Positions 18,655 to 29,397 are shown, counted from the stretch's first letter. The stretch: 46,774 bases of DNA from SAR86 cluster bacterium (GCA_003331545.1 QOPC01000004.1:1-46774); one strand, 5' to 3'. Program-made: numbers and translations. Notes: a model not told the origin generated them from the letters alone.

Positions 18655-19554
18655 ATGATGCAACCTTTACAAGGAAGTTTAGTCGCTCTTGTGACCCCAA
18701 TGTCTATCGATGGCAGTGTAGATTTTCATGCTTTAGAGCAATTGGTTGAATGGCACATTGACTCTGGAACAAGTGGAATTGTTTCTGTCGGAACGACTGG
18801 AGAATCAGCAACAGTAAATGTAAAAGAACATCTAGAAATTATTGAAAAAACTATAAATTTTGCAAACGGCAGAATTCCAGTTATCGCGGGTACTGGAGCC
18901 AACTCCACCCTAGAGGCTATCGAATTAACACATACTGCATCTAAGCTGGGAGCAGATTATGCACTCATCGTCACACCTTATTACAATAAACCTAATCAAG
19001 AAGGTTTATATCAACATTTTGTTAAAATTGCAGATTCTGTAGACATTCCTCAAATTCTCTACAATGTACCATCTCGAACAGCATGTGATTTAAGGCCAGA
19101 GACTGTGTCGAGGCTCTCCGAGCACCAAAATATCATTGGAATCAAGGAAGCTTTGGATGATACAAATAGAATGACCGACCTTATGAAAATAGCTGAAAGC
19201 ATAATTGACAAAAAATACTTTTCTGTTCTATCAGGCGATGACCCTACCTTCAATTTTTTTATGGCAAATGGTATAGATGGGGTTATTTCAGTTGCTGCAA
19301 ATATCATTCCTAGCCAGATTTCAAAAATTTGTTCTCTAAATTTAGCTAAGCAGTTTAAAGATGCAGAAGAATTAAATTTAATTTTCAAGGATCTTTATGA
19401 ATTTTTGTTTATTGAATCAAATCCAATACCTGTTAAGTGGATGCTATCCGAAATGGGAAAAATTCAATCTGGGATTAGACTTCCTTTGGTACCTTTTGAT
19501 GAAAATTTTCATGAGAAGACCAGAAATGAGATGTTAAAATTAAAATTAATATGA
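18655..19554 (+). CDS. dapA: 4-hydroxy-tetrahydrodipicolinate synthase
   Basis: 'GSLVALVTPMSIDGSVDFHALEQLVEWHIDSGTSGIVSVGTTGESATV', 'YNVPSRTACDL', 'GIKEALDD'. Confidence 0.98.
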   Translation: MMQPLQGSLVALVTPMSIDGSVDFHALEQLVEWHIDSGTSGIVSVGTTGESATVNVKEHLEIIEKTINFANGRIPVIAGTGANSTLEAIELTHTASKLGADYALIVTPYYNKPNQEGLYQHFVKIADSVDIPQILYNVPSRTACDLRPETVSRLSEHQNIIGIKEALDDTNRMTDLMKIAESIIDKKYFSVLSGDDPTFNFFMANGIDGVISVAANIIPSQISKICSLNLAKQFKDAEELNLIFKDLYEFLFIESNPIPVKWMLSEMGKIQSGIRLPLVPFDENFHEKTRNEMLKLKLI

Positions 19555-20552
19555 AATGTTATAAAAACTATTTATTCTTCTTTACTCTGTTTTTCTCTGC
19601 CTCGTGCTCTTACATAACTGGACCTGAGGGACTATTTCCAGAGAAAAAAGACGACTTTTTTGAAGAAAGACTGTCCCCTGATCTAAAATTGTCGTCGCCT
19701 GATGTGTTAATTAATAAAGATGACCATTATCCTCCAATCAATCAAGATATTAATGCTGTAAGTGTTCAAGATATTCCTGCTCCAAGACAAATATTCTCAT
19801 CAGGGGGATCTAATGAAGTTCAGCTGAGGCGACTTGGAGAACTAATGTGGGTCTATATAGAAACTTTACCCTCTACTTCATGGCCAATTGCTAAAAATTA
19901 TTTTGAAACATCTTCAATGTCCATTATAGAATCAGATCCTGATGCTGGAATTATGCTGATAAAGTTTTCAGATTTAATAAATTTTAAAATCACAATTGAG
20001 CATGGCATTAAAGAAGCCTCAACAGAAATTTTTCTTTCCCAGTATTCAAATGATGAGGAAGTATCAATGGATCAAGATGTACAATTTATTCAAGATGAAC
20101 TTGAAAAAATAGTTGAATTTTTTGCTAGCTCTGCAGCTTCATTTTCAGGAACATCACTGGCTGCACAGAATTTAAACGATAGAAAAAAAGCTAAGATTTT
20201 TAATATTAATGATCAAACTATTATTGAACTAAATTTGGGTTTTGATAGGGCTTGGTCAGCAGTTACAAGAGCACTAAAAGCTGGAAATATAACTTCAAAT
20301 GACATTGACAGAGATAGTGGAATATTCCTTGTTAGTTATTCAGTAGAATCTGAAAGTAGTGGCTGGTTCTCTTTTTTAAATTTTAATAATGATGATAAGG
20401 GTAACGACTCACTATTGCTTGGAGAAGCTGCAGAATTTAAAATATTACTTGAATCAAAAAATGACAAAACAAATATTCTTGTTGAATCACTGGATGGAGA
20501 AGAGGAGGCAGCTGAAGACCTTTTATCTAAAATTAATGAACTGTTAAGCTAA
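19551..20552 (+). CDS. bamC: BamC (NlpB)-like outer membrane assembly lipoprotein
   Basis: Lipobox '[15 protein letters not shown]', two-lobe BamC-like architecture; between dapA and purC as in E. coli. Confidence 0.88.
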   Translation: MKCYKNYLFFFTLFFSASCSYITGPEGLFPEKKDDFFEERLSPDLKLSSPDVLINKDDHYPPINQDINAVSVQDIPAPRQIFSSGGSNEVQLRRLGELMWVYIETLPSTSWPIAKNYFETSSMSIIESDPDAGIMLIKFSDLINFKITIEHGIKEASTEIFLSQYSNDEEVSMDQDVQFIQDELEKIVEFFASSAASFSGTSLAAQNLNDRKKAKIFNINDQTIIELNLGFDRAWSAVTRALKAGNITSNDIDRDSGIFLVSYSVESESSGWFSFLNFNNDDKGNDSLLLGEAAEFKILLESKNDKTNILVESLDGEEEAAEDLLSKINELLS

Positions 20553-20556
20553 AAAA

Positions 20557-21276
20557 ATGGAAAAAATATCTCAAATTACTACTGGAAAAGCCAAATCTTT
20601 GTATACCACCAATGAACCCGATCAATTAATTATGGAATTCAGGGATGATACGTCTGCTTTTGATGGTAAAAAAATGGAAGCTTTAGATAACAAAGGAAAA
20701 GTAAATAATCAATTTAATGCATTTGTTATGGAGTTTTTAGCATCTGAAGGTATAGAAACCCACTTTATCAAGCTTCTTTCTAATCAGGAATCTTTGGTGT
20801 ACAAGCTTGAAATGTTTCCAATTGAATGTGTAGTTAGAAATAGGGCAACAGGCTCACTTTGCAAACGTCTAGGCATTGAAGACGGATTGATACTTGATCC
20901 ACCGTTATTCGAGTTTTTTTTGAAAGATGATGATTTAGGAGATCCTCTCATAAATGATCACCATATTGAATCATTTGGCTGGGCATCTCAAGAAGATGCT
21001 GACGCAATGAGAGAATTAACTCTAAAAATTAATGATATTTTAGTAGGATTTTTCATGGAGGCTAACCTGATACTAGTGGATTACAAATTAGAGTTTGGAA
21101 AATTCCAGGGAAAAATGCTTCTTGCTGATGAATTTACCCCAGATGGATGCCGTCTGTGGGATAAAGATACATTAACAAAAATGGATAAAGATAGATTCCG
21201 TCAAGATTTAGGAAACGTAATAGAAACCTATGGCGAGGTAGGGGAAAGACTTGGAATGCAGATAAAACTTGACTAA
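20557..21276 (+). CDS. purC: Phosphoribosylaminoimidazole-succinocarboxamide synthase (SAICAR synthetase)
   Basis: '[30 protein letters not shown]', '[23 protein letters not shown]', '[29 protein letters not shown]'. Confidence 0.98.
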   Translation: MEKISQITTGKAKSLYTTNEPDQLIMEFRDDTSAFDGKKMEALDNKGKVNNQFNAFVMEFLASEGIETHFIKLLSNQESLVYKLEMFPIECVVRNRATGSLCKRLGIEDGLILDPPLFEFFLKDDDLGDPLINDHHIESFGWASQEDADAMRELTLKINDILVGFFMEANLILVDYKLEFGKFQGKMLLADEFTPDGCRLWDKDTLTKMDKDRFRQDLGNVIETYGEVGERLGMQIKLD

Positions 21277-21289
21277 TTTAGTCAGGTAT
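21265..21289. promoter_or_regulatory. Type-1 IscR (Rrf2/[2Fe-2S]) binding site
   Basis: AAACTTGACTAATTTAGTCAGGTAT vs consensus ATASYYGACTRWWWYAGTCRRSTAT: 24/25 matches; immediately upstream of iscR. Confidence 0.88.
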
Positions 21290-21296
21290 TGATAAT
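21269..21296 (+). promoter_or_regulatory. Candidate iscR promoter (TTGACT-N16-GATAAT)
   Basis: -35 TTGACT 21269-21274 lies in the IscR box and purC 3' end; -10 GATAAT 21291-21296. Confidence 0.65.
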
Positions 21297-21302
21297 ACCT
21301 GC

Positions 21303-21743
21303 ATGAACTTCACAACAAAGAGTCGCTATGCAGTTAATGCTCTAGCTGATCTAGAATTCCTTTCAGATGACAACACCCCGGTTGCATTAACTGAGATAGC
21401 TGCAAGGCAAGGCATAGATCTAACTTATCTTGAGCAATTATTTAGAAAACTAAGGATTGCAGGTATTGTAAAGAGTGTTCGAGGAAGAAACGGAGGGTAT
21501 ATATATGCCGAACATCCTCAAAAAATAAGCATTAAAACTATCATGAACGCTGTTGAAGAGAACTTAGATGCAACCAATTGTGCTGGAACTTCATCATGTC
21601 GTGCGGGACAAAAATGCAATTCCCATAAATTATGGGATGATTTAAATAATGTTGTCGATAATTTTTTAAGTGATATATCTATATTAGATCTTGTAGAAAA
21701 GCCTAAGAGACCCCATATACTTCTTAAGGAAATACAATCATGA
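21303..21743 (+). CDS. iscR: Rrf2-family iron-sulfur regulator IscR
   Basis: '[19 protein letters not shown]', '[22 protein letters not shown]', cluster motif '[22 protein letters not shown]'. Confidence 0.96.
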   Translation: MNFTTKSRYAVNALADLEFLSDDNTPVALTEIAARQGIDLTYLEQLFRKLRIAGIVKSVRGRNGGYIYAEHPQKISIKTIMNAVEENLDATNCAGTSSCRAGQKCNSHKLWDDLNNVVDNFLSDISILDLVEKPKRPHILLKEIQS

Positions 21744-22966
21744 GTAGCAATATAAAATTACCAATTTACATGGATTATGCATCTACAACTCCCGTTGATC
21801 CTAGAGTTGCAAAAAAAATTTCTGATCATTTGACTCTTGATGGAAATTTTGGAAATCCTGCTTCTCGTTCTCATAAATTCGGATGGCAGGCTGAGGAAGC
21901 TGTCGAGGAAGCTAGGTCCCATGTGGCTAACTTAGTTAATTGTGATCCAAGAGAAATAGTTTGGACCTCAGGTGCGACTGAGGCAGATAATCTTGCAATC
22001 AAGGGTATTGCTAATTTTTATCAAAAAAATGGAAAGCACATCATTACATCTAAAATAGAACACAAGGCAGTGCTGGATCCTTGCAGACAACTTGAAAGAG
22101 ATGGTTTTGAGGTAACTTACCTTGAGCCTAATGAGGGAGGTTTAATAACCGCTGAGGCTATCTCGAACGCAATAAGAGAAGATACAATTTTAATTTCAAT
22201 TATGCATATCAATAATGAATTGGGCACAATTAATGATTTAGATAGCATTGGAACACTTGCTCGTGAAAAAGGAATATTTTTTCATGTAGATGCTGCCCAA
22301 AGTACCGGAAAAGTTGCTATTGATTTAACTTCTCTTCCAGTCGACTTGATGTCATTTTCAGCACATAAAACATACGGGCCTAAGGGAATAGGAGCATTAT
22401 TTGTTCGAAGAAAGCCTAGAGTAAGAATTGAAGCACAGATACATGGAGGCGGTCACGAGCGAGGCATGCGGTCTGGAACATTAGCTACACATCAGATTGT
22501 TGGGATGGGAGAAGCCTTTAGAATTGCTAAAGAAGAAATGGATGCCGATACAAAAAGAGTTGAAGCTTTGCATAAAAGGTTTTTTGAATCGGTATCAAAT
22601 ATTGAAGAAGTCTACGTTAATGGAGATCCTGATAACAAAGTGAGCAATATTTTGAACATTAGCTTTGCATATGTGGAAGGCGAATCTTTGATTATGGCTT
22701 TAAAAGATATAGCAGTATCGTCAGGATCTGCCTGTACATCTGCAAGCTTAGAGCCATCTTATGTTCTCAGAGCTCTTGGAAGGAAGGATGAACTAGCCTC
22801 AAGTTCCATTCGTTTTTCTTTTGGAAGATTCACAACCGATCAAGAGGTTGATTATACCGTTTCGTTAATAAACCACGCAGTTGAAAGGCTCAGAGAGTTA
22901 TCACCTCTCTGGGAAATGTATCTGGATGGAATTGATTTGGATACTGTAGATTGGCAAACGCACTAA
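21740..22966 (+). CDS. iscS: Cysteine desulfurase IscS
   Basis: '[17 protein letters not shown]', '[47 protein letters not shown]', '[21 protein letters not shown]'. Confidence 0.98.
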   Translation: MSSNIKLPIYMDYASTTPVDPRVAKKISDHLTLDGNFGNPASRSHKFGWQAEEAVEEARSHVANLVNCDPREIVWTSGATEADNLAIKGIANFYQKNGKHIITSKIEHKAVLDPCRQLERDGFEVTYLEPNEGGLITAEAISNAIREDTILISIMHINNELGTINDLDSIGTLAREKGIFFHVDAAQSTGKVAIDLTSLPVDLMSFSAHKTYGPKGIGALFVRRKPRVRIEAQIHGGGHERGMRSGTLATHQIVGMGEAFRIAKEEMDADTKRVEALHKRFFESVSNIEEVYVNGDPDNKVSNILNISFAYVEGESLIMALKDIAVSSGSACTSASLEPSYVLRALGRKDELASSSIRFSFGRFTTDQEVDYTVSLINHAVERLRELSPLWEMYLDGIDLDTVDWQTH

Positions 22967-22982
22967 ATATTGGGAGGTATTT

Positions 22983-23387
22983 ATGGCATATAGTAAAAAA
23001 GTAGTTGATAAATTTGAAAATACTATCAACGAACCAGCAAAGTTTAATGTTGGGAGATTTGATCCCAAAGAAATAAATGTTGGAACAGGAATGGTCGGTG
23101 CACCAGCGTGTGGTGATGTTATGAAGCTTCAAATTAAATGTGAAAGCCAGGGAAACACTCATGTGATCAAAGATGTTAAATTTAAGACCTATGGTTGTGG
23201 GTCTGCAATAGCCTCATCTAGCGAATTAGTTGAGATGTTGATTGGTAAAACTCTTGAGGAAGCCAAGGAAATTAAAAATATAGACATTGTCGAGGCACTG
23301 GAACTGCCTCCTATCAAAATTCATTGCTCTGTTCTTGCAGAAGATTCTATCCGACAAGCGATTGAGGATTACGAGCAGAAACAGTAA
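22983..23387 (+). CDS. iscU: Fe-S scaffold IscU
   Basis: 'GMVGAPACGDVMKLQIK', 'FKTYGCGSAIASSSELVEML', 'LPPIKIHCSVLAEDSI'. Confidence 0.98.
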   Translation: MAYSKKVVDKFENTINEPAKFNVGRFDPKEINVGTGMVGAPACGDVMKLQIKCESQGNTHVIKDVKFKTYGCGSAIASSSELVEMLIGKTLEEAKEIKNIDIVEALELPPIKIHCSVLAEDSIRQAIEDYEQKQ

Positions 23388-23392
23388 AACAA

Positions 23393-23740
23393 ATGGAAAA
23401 GTTTTCCTCAAAAGAGCTAAGATTTTCTGATAGAGCCATTTCACATTTTAGTACCAGCCTGAGCAATAATGGTGAAGGTGATGGCATTAGAATAGGAGTT
23501 AGAAAAGCTGGATGCTCCGGTTTCGAATATTTTTTTGAGTTTGTTGATGCCAAATTAACTAATGCAACTGATTTCATTTTTGATGAAGGCAACATTAAAA
23601 TCTATGTTGACCAAGATAGCCTAGATTATTTGAGAGGTAGTCTGGTAGATTATTCTGAAGATGGCTTTAATCAAGGCATCAAGTTTCATAATCCAAATGC
23701 TAAAGCAGTTTGTGGTTGTGGCGAAAGCTTCACTATTTAG
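23393..23740 (+). CDS. iscA: Fe-S assembly A-type protein IscA
   Basis: 'GIRIGVRKAGCSGFEYFFEF', 'GCGESFTI'. Confidence 0.95.
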   Translation: MEKFSSKELRFSDRAISHFSTSLSNNGEGDGIRIGVRKAGCSGFEYFFEFVDAKLTNATDFIFDEGNIKIYVDQDSLDYLRGSLVDYSEDGFNQGIKFHNPNAKAVCGCGESFTI

Positions 23741-23741
23741 C

Positions 23742-24080
23742 ATGGCAAAAATCAAAATGTTACCTCATTTTGAGTTATGTCCTGATGGGGCTGAGTTCGA
23801 AACAAAAAAAGATGAATCAATTTGTGAAGCTGCCTTAAGAAATGGTATCAAGATAGAGCATGCATGTGAAATGTCATGTGCGTGTACTACATGTCATGTT
23901 ATTGTAAGGGAAGGATTCGATAGCTTAGAGGATGCTTCAGAGACAGAGGAAGATATGCTTGATAAAGCTTGGGGTCTAGAATCAAACTCCCGATTAAGCT
24001 GTCAAACAGTTCCAGATGAGGGAGATTTTACTGTTGAGTTACCAAAATATACTATCAATCAAGTTTCTGAGGACCACTAA
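23742..24080 (+). CDS. fdx: ISC-type [2Fe-2S] ferredoxin
   Basis: 'IEHACEMSCACTTCHVIVREGFDSL', 'SRLSCQTV'; ATG at 23742 is preferred over the track start 23661, which overlaps iscA. Confidence 0.94.
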   Translation: MAKIKMLPHFELCPDGAEFETKKDESICEAALRNGIKIEHACEMSCACTTCHVIVREGFDSLEDASETEEDMLDKAWGLESNSRLSCQTVPDEGDFTVELPKYTINQVSEDH

Positions 24081-24280
24081 TGAAAAATACATGGTCTGAC
24101 ATACTTGAAATAGCAATAGATCTTGCTGAGACTTTTCCTGAAGTAGATCCTAAATGGATTAGTTTTCCTGATTTGCATCAAAAGATATGCAGTTTAGAAA
24201 ATTTTGATGATGATCCAAATGGATCAAACGAAAAAATACTAGAAGCAATTCAGATGTCATGGATGGATGAATTAGGATAA
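24080..24280 (+). CDS. iscX: IscX Fe-S assembly protein
   Basis: 'WSDILEIAIDLAETFPEVDPKWISFPDLHQKICSLENFDDDP...LEAIQMSWMDE'. Confidence 0.95.
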   Translation: MKNTWSDILEIAIDLAETFPEVDPKWISFPDLHQKICSLENFDDDPNGSNEKILEAIQMSWMDELG

Positions 24281-24286
24281 CTCCCC

Positions 24287-24292
24287 TATAAT
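24287..24292 (+). promoter_or_regulatory. Consensus -10 element upstream of ndk
   Basis: Perfect TATAAT 24 bp before the ndk ATG; no clear -35. Confidence 0.4.
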
Positions 24293-24315
24293 GTCGCAAA
24301 TTCTGGAGTAATCAT

Positions 24316-24735
24316 ATGACAATACAAAGAACACTTTCAATCATTAAGCCTGATGCTACTTCAAAAAATATTATTGGAAAAATAATAGATAGATTTGAGG
24401 AAAGTGGCCTTAAGATTATTGCAGGAAAATTAATACACATGGATAAAGAAAAAGCCGCTGGCTTTTACGCTGAGCATGATGGGAAACCTTTCTTCCCTAA
24501 TCTTGTGGAATACATGACCTCTGCTCCAGTTTTTGTCCAAGTTCTTGAGGGAGATAATGCTGTCTCAAAAAATAGAGAGCTAATGGGAGCCACTAATCCA
24601 AATGATGCAGATCCAGGAACCATCAGAGCAGACTTTGCCGAAACAATTGATGCTAATGCGGTTCATGGATCAGATTCAGCTGAAAGCGCGACCAGAGAAA
24701 TTGCTTATTTTTTTGATGATAATGAAATCTTTTAA
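24316..24735 (+). CDS. ndk: Nucleoside diphosphate kinase
   Basis: '[19 protein letters not shown]', '[20 protein letters not shown]'. Confidence 0.98.
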   Translation: MTIQRTLSIIKPDATSKNIIGKIIDRFEESGLKIIAGKLIHMDKEKAAGFYAEHDGKPFFPNLVEYMTSAPVFVQVLEGDNAVSKNRELMGATNPNDADPGTIRADFAETIDANAVHGSDSAESATREIAYFFDDNEIF

Positions 24736-24739
24736 CTGA

Positions 24740-25834
24740 GTGCAAAAAGAAAAAATTAACCTGCTTGGATTTACCCACGAGCGACTGGTTGAATTTTTTG
24801 ATTCGATAGATCAACCTCGCTTTAGAGCCTCTCAACTTCTAAAATGGATCCACCAAAGGGGAGTCATTGATTTCATGTTGATGACTGATTTTAGTCTTGA
24901 ATTAAGAAATAACCTATCTGTCATTGCTGAAGTTAAGCCACCTTCTGTTGAAGAGTGTCATGTGTCACCCGAGGGAACAAAAAAGTATTTAATTAAGCTA
25001 GAGTCGGGCTCAATGATCGAGATGGTAAAGATACCAGAGAAAAAGAGGATGACTTTGTGTATATCTTCTCAAGCAGGATGTGCACTGCAATGTACTTTTT
25101 GTGCTACTGGGGCACAGGGCTTTGAAAAAAATTTATCAGATGCTGAAATTATTGGTCAGTTATGGCTGGCTAATTTCTATGATTCTTCAAGTCCTTTGAT
25201 CTCCAATGTTGTATTTATGGGCATGGGCGAGCCACTTTTAAATGTTGAAAATGTGCTTTCATCTATTAGCCTCATGCTGCATCAAAATGCTTATGGCTTG
25301 TCCAAAAGGAGAATTACCTTAAGCACCTCAGGAATTGTTCCAGAGATTAATAAACTTGCTGAAAGAACAGACGTTTCATTGGCAATATCTTTGCATGCAG
25401 CCAATAATATTCTTAGAGATGAGATTGTTCCGATAAATAAAAAATATCCATTAAATGATTTACTGGATGCTTGTAAGCAGTATTTAAACAATCAAAGCAA
25501 ACGCAAAACAATTACCATTGAATACATATTAATAGATGGGATAAATGATTCTATAGAGCATGCTAAAGATTTAGTGAAAATTTTAAAAGGATTGCCTTGC
25601 AAGATTAATCTCATTCCATTTAATCCTTTTGAGGGTTGTGATTACATGCGTTCTAAAGAAGACACTATAAAAGATTTTAAAAATTTTCTAGTGAAAAAAG
25701 GCTTCATTACTACTCTTAGAATCACAAGAGGAGACGCAATTGATGGCGCATGTGGACAGCTCGTAGGAAACCTTAAAAAAAGTGTGAAAGGCAAAAATAA
25801 TAAAAATTCAATTAATTTAATAAATACCTTATGA
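24740..25834 (+). CDS. rlmN: 23S rRNA/tRNA adenine-C2 methyltransferase RlmN
   Basis: Radical SAM 'CISSQAGCALQCTFCATGAQGF', 'VVFMGMGEPLLN'; GTG start. Confidence 0.96.
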   Translation: MQKEKINLLGFTHERLVEFFDSIDQPRFRASQLLKWIHQRGVIDFMLMTDFSLELRNNLSVIAEVKPPSVEECHVSPEGTKKYLIKLESGSMIEMVKIPEKKRMTLCISSQAGCALQCTFCATGAQGFEKNLSDAEIIGQLWLANFYDSSSPLISNVVFMGMGEPLLNVENVLSSISLMLHQNAYGLSKRRITLSTSGIVPEINKLAERTDVSLAISLHAANNILRDEIVPINKKYPLNDLLDACKQYLNNQSKRKTITIEYILIDGINDSIEHAKDLVKILKGLPCKINLIPFNPFEGCDYMRSKEDTIKDFKNFLVKKGFITTLRITRGDAIDGACGQLVGNLKKSVKGKNNKNSINLINTL

Positions 25835-26406
25835 ATCTTAAGTCTGCACACACAGGAAAGATTGGAAAGATTTTTAGAGATCAGCGAATCCAAAGGTCCC
25901 TTAGTGAAATTGAGGTTGCAGAAAGAGCGCTGATTAATATCGAGTATATCAAAGCTATAGAATCTGGTGACTACTCAATTTTTCCTGCAAGAACTTATGC
26001 GCTTCAATATTTTGAAAAATATGCAAAGTTTCTTGGTCTAGAAGTAAAATTTTTTGATATCTATAGTTCTGAAGTTGTAGCCCAGGCTAATAGAGAGGAT
26101 CTACCCGAGGAAATCTTCGAACCATTCTTAGAAAAAAACAAGATATTTAGCTCAATTCTATTTGTACTAACTTTTATAGCAGTTATTTTTTTATTTACTT
26201 CTAAGGATAATGTTTCAGAGAGCAATCCAATGAAAATTCAAGAGATAGAAGTTAATATCTTATCTGATGATAATATAGACGCTAGCATGATAACCCATCC
26301 TGAAATTGATGGGCTGCATACTGAGATTGATAGCTTTTTAAATCAAGATAAGCTTGATTCCGCAGAGGTTAGTGCTAATGTTGATAGAACTGATCCTACA
26401 TCATGA
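25831..26406 (+). CDS. rodZ: RodZ-like HTH membrane protein, short form
   Basis: Xre-like HTH '[57 protein letters not shown]' + one TM '[18 protein letters not shown]'; between rlmN and ispG. Confidence 0.85.
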   Translation: MNLKSAHTGKIGKIFRDQRIQRSLSEIEVAERALINIEYIKAIESGDYSIFPARTYALQYFEKYAKFLGLEVKFFDIYSSEVVAQANREDLPEEIFEPFLEKNKIFSSILFVLTFIAVIFLFTSKDNVSESNPMKIQEIEVNILSDDNIDASMITHPEIDGLHTEIDSFLNQDKLDSAEVSANVDRTDPTS

Positions 26407-27500
26407 ATAATTCTTGGATAGAAAGAAAAAAAACAAATCCTATTTTTGTTGGTGATGTTGGTGTTGGCGGGGATTTTCCTATCTCAATTCAATCTATGAC
26501 TAATACCAATACTGCTGATGTTCAGGCAACTATTGGCCAAATAGAGGATTTACAGGCAGCTGGCGCTGACATTGTAAGGGTGTCAGTTCCTGATAAAGAT
26601 TGTGCAAAGGCATTTAAGAAAATTAAGAATTCAGTTTCTTTGCCCCTTGTTGCAGACATTCATTTTGACTATAAAATTGCTTTACTTGTAGCTGATTCTG
26701 CTGATTGTCTTAGAATTAATCCTGGAAATATAGGCAAGGCAAATAAAGTAAAGGAAATTATTCATGCTGCAAATGATAATAATATTCCCATAAGAATTGG
26801 CGTTAATGCTGGCTCTTTAGAAAAAGACTTACAAAAGAAATATACAGAACCTAATGCTGACGCTTTAGTTGAATCGGCATTGCGACATGTGGAGATATTA
26901 GATAGGCACAACTTTACCAATTTCAAATTAAGTCTTAAAGCTTCAAACATTCAAATGACAGTTGAAAGTTATAGAAAGTTTTCTAAATTGCTTGATCAAC
27001 CCTTGCATCTAGGAATCACTGAATCAGGAAGCTTCAGAGCAGGTTCCGTAAAATCATCTATTGGGTTGGGTATGCTGCTTTCTGAGGGTATTGGAGATAC
27101 TATCAGAGTTTCTCTAGCTTCTGATCCGGTTGATGAAATTAAAATTGGATGGGATATTTTAAAAAGTCTTAATTTAAGAAGTAGAGGTATTAGAATAGTC
27201 GCATGCCCTAGTTGTTCTAGGCAAAACTTTAATGTTATAGAGGTAGTGAACGAACTTGAAACAAGATTTGAGGGAATATCGGAAGATTTAGAAGTGGCTA
27301 TAATTGGCTGTTATGTAAATGGTCCTGGAGAATCTAAGGCAGCAGATGTTGGCTTGACAGGTGGTCCAAGCAACTTGCTCTATGTAGATGGCTTGCCTTC
27401 AAAAAAAGTTTCTAATGAGAAACTTATTGATACAATAGAGGAGCAGGTAAAAGAGCAGCTGGAAAAAAGAAATACATCCAATATTATTGCAAAAGGTTAG
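26403..27500 (+). CDS. ispG: 4-hydroxy-3-methylbut-2-enyl diphosphate synthase
   Basis: '[19 protein letters not shown]', 'LRINPGNIG', '[14 protein letters not shown]', '[11 protein letters not shown]'. Confidence 0.98.
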   Translation: MNNSWIERKKTNPIFVGDVGVGGDFPISIQSMTNTNTADVQATIGQIEDLQAAGADIVRVSVPDKDCAKAFKKIKNSVSLPLVADIHFDYKIALLVADSADCLRINPGNIGKANKVKEIIHAANDNNIPIRIGVNAGSLEKDLQKKYTEPNADALVESALRHVEILDRHNFTNFKLSLKASNIQMTVESYRKFSKLLDQPLHLGITESGSFRAGSVKSSIGLGMLLSEGIGDTIRVSLASDPVDEIKIGWDILKSLNLRSRGIRIVACPSCSRQNFNVIEVVNELETRFEGISEDLEVAIIGCYVNGPGESKAADVGLTGGPSNLLYVDGLPSKKVSNEKLIDTIEEQVKEQLEKRNTSNIIAKG

Positions 27501-27503
27501 AAA

Positions 27504-28748
27504 GTGAAGATTCAATCATTAAGAGGCATGCCTGATCTTTTTCCTGAAGATTTAGAAAGATGGCATTTATTTGAATCCAAGCTTGCAAAGGTCTTCAATT
27601 CTTTTAATACCCATCAAATTCGAGTGCCATTCCTGGAGTCCACCGAGCTATTTTTAAGATCAGTGGGTGGCGCATCTGATATTGTGAATAAAGAACTATA
27701 TTCATTCTTAGATCGCAATGAAGAAAGTATTTGTCTAAGACCTGAGGGAACAGCCGGTGTAATTAGAGCAATCATTCAAAAAAAACAAGAACAAGAAACA
27801 CATAAACTTTGGTACCAAGGGCCAATGTTTCGATATGAAAGACCCCAAAAAGGGAGATTGAGGCAGTTTCATCAGATTGGAGTTGAATATCTTGGATTTG
27901 AAGAGGGAATTTCTGAATATGAGTTAATTTCAATGGTTATACATATCAATCAATCAATTGGCATCAAAGACTTTACATTGAAGGTAAATCATCTTGGAGA
28001 TGAGCAAGCTAAAGAAAGTTTTAGTAAAGCGCTTGTAAGCTTTCTTAAGCCACATATTGATGATCTGCATGAAAAAGATCAATCGAGATTAAATTCTAAT
28101 CCTATGAGAATCTTGGACTCTAAAGAGCAATCTACGCAGATATTGCTTGAAGGCGGTCCTAAATTTCAGGATTTTATTTCCGAAAGTTCAAATAAATTTT
28201 TACAAAATCTTATCGATGCATTTAAGGATCAATGCAATATTCAAATAGATCACTCGTTAGTAAGGGGATTGGACTATTATTCTGGAATTGTTTTTGAGGC
28301 TGTCTCAGAAGATCTTGGAGCTCAAGATGCTTTTCTTGGTGGGGGTAGATATGACAATCTATCTCAGCAACTTGGGGGCAAACAAATGCATGCAATTGGT
28401 TTTGCAATTGGCGTTGAGAGAATCTTAGAACTTTTCAATACTCAAAATATAAAACAGCCACCAAAAGTTGGGTTCATTGTTACAGGAGAGCAGATTCCTC
28501 AAAAAACCTCTAAAATAGCTCAAGATTTAAGGGTAGCTAATAATAAAATTATTCTTCAAACATTTCTCAGTAATGGAAGCTTAAAATCTCAACTCAGAAA
28601 AGCAAATAAGAATAATTGCAATTTTGTAATCATAATAGGTGATACTGAGCTAAAAAATGAACAAGTAATCTGGAAAGACCTTTCTGAGGATGGGGATCAA
28701 GAGCTCCTCAGCCTTCAGGAAATTACAGATAAATACATAAATCTCTAG
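27504..28748 (+). CDS. hisS: Histidyl-tRNA synthetase
   Basis: 'SLRGMPDLFPEDLERW', 'CLRPEGTAGVIRAI', 'LVRGLDYYSGIVFEA', 'GGGRYDNLSQQLGG'; GTG start. Confidence 0.97.
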   Translation: MKIQSLRGMPDLFPEDLERWHLFESKLAKVFNSFNTHQIRVPFLESTELFLRSVGGASDIVNKELYSFLDRNEESICLRPEGTAGVIRAIIQKKQEQETHKLWYQGPMFRYERPQKGRLRQFHQIGVEYLGFEEGISEYELISMVIHINQSIGIKDFTLKVNHLGDEQAKESFSKALVSFLKPHIDDLHEKDQSRLNSNPMRILDSKEQSTQILLEGGPKFQDFISESSNKFLQNLIDAFKDQCNIQIDHSLVRGLDYYSGIVFEAVSEDLGAQDAFLGGGRYDNLSQQLGGKQMHAIGFAIGVERILELFNTQNIKQPPKVGFIVTGEQIPQKTSKIAQDLRVANNKIILQTFLSNGSLKSQLRKANKNNCNFVIIIGDTELKNEQVIWKDLSEDGDQELLSLQEITDKYINL

Positions 28749-28756
28749 GAGACATA

Positions 28757-29392
28757 ATGGCAGAATATAGTTCAGACGAAGAAAGATTTGCAGCATTGGT
28801 AAATTTTTTTAAAGATAATAAAAATATACTTCTAATTGTCCTCTCTGTCATATCAGTATTTTTTATTACTTCAATAAGTTTAAATTCATATAATAATTCT
28901 CAAAACGAAAAAGCAGCAGAAATTTATGATGCCTGGTTTTCAACTTTTAGCAATGATTCAAAAGATGGACAAGATTATTACAATAGCTTGCAAACTAAAT
29001 ACTCTAATACTGGATATGCACAACTTGCAACAATGATCAAAGCTTCTTCTCTTGCCAGAGAAGGCGATCTTGATTCAGCTTTAATAGATTTTTTGGAATT
29101 ATTAGATGCCTCATCTGGCATATTTGGAAATGAGATGCTTAGCTCAATTGCAAAGATTAATATTGCACGAATTGAATTAAGCAAAAAAAATTACACAGAT
29201 GTTTTGAAAACCCTTGAATCATTTAATTCAAATTCTGAGCACTCTCTTGTTTATGAGATCAAAGGGGATGCTTTATTGGGACTGCAAAAAAATGACTTAG
29301 CATTAGATCAATATTCCCTGGCTCTTGAAAATACTCAAAATGAGTCTCAAAAGTCACTGATAAAAATGAAGATAAATAGAGTTAATAACTAA
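28757..29392 (+). CDS. yfgM: YfgM-like single-TM TPR protein
   Basis: N-terminal cytosolic segment, one TM, TPR-like ending 'GDALLGLQKNDLALDQYSLALENTQNESQKSLIKMKINRV'; between hisS and bamB. Confidence 0.88.
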   Translation: MAEYSSDEERFAALVNFFKDNKNILLIVLSVISVFFITSISLNSYNNSQNEKAAEIYDAWFSTFSNDSKDGQDYYNSLQTKYSNTGYAQLATMIKASSLAREGDLDSALIDFLELLDASSGIFGNEMLSSIAKINIARIELSKKNYTDVLKTLESFNSNSEHSLVYEIKGDALLGLQKNDLALDQYSLALENTQNESQKSLIKMKINRVNN

Positions 29393-29397
29393 ATTTC

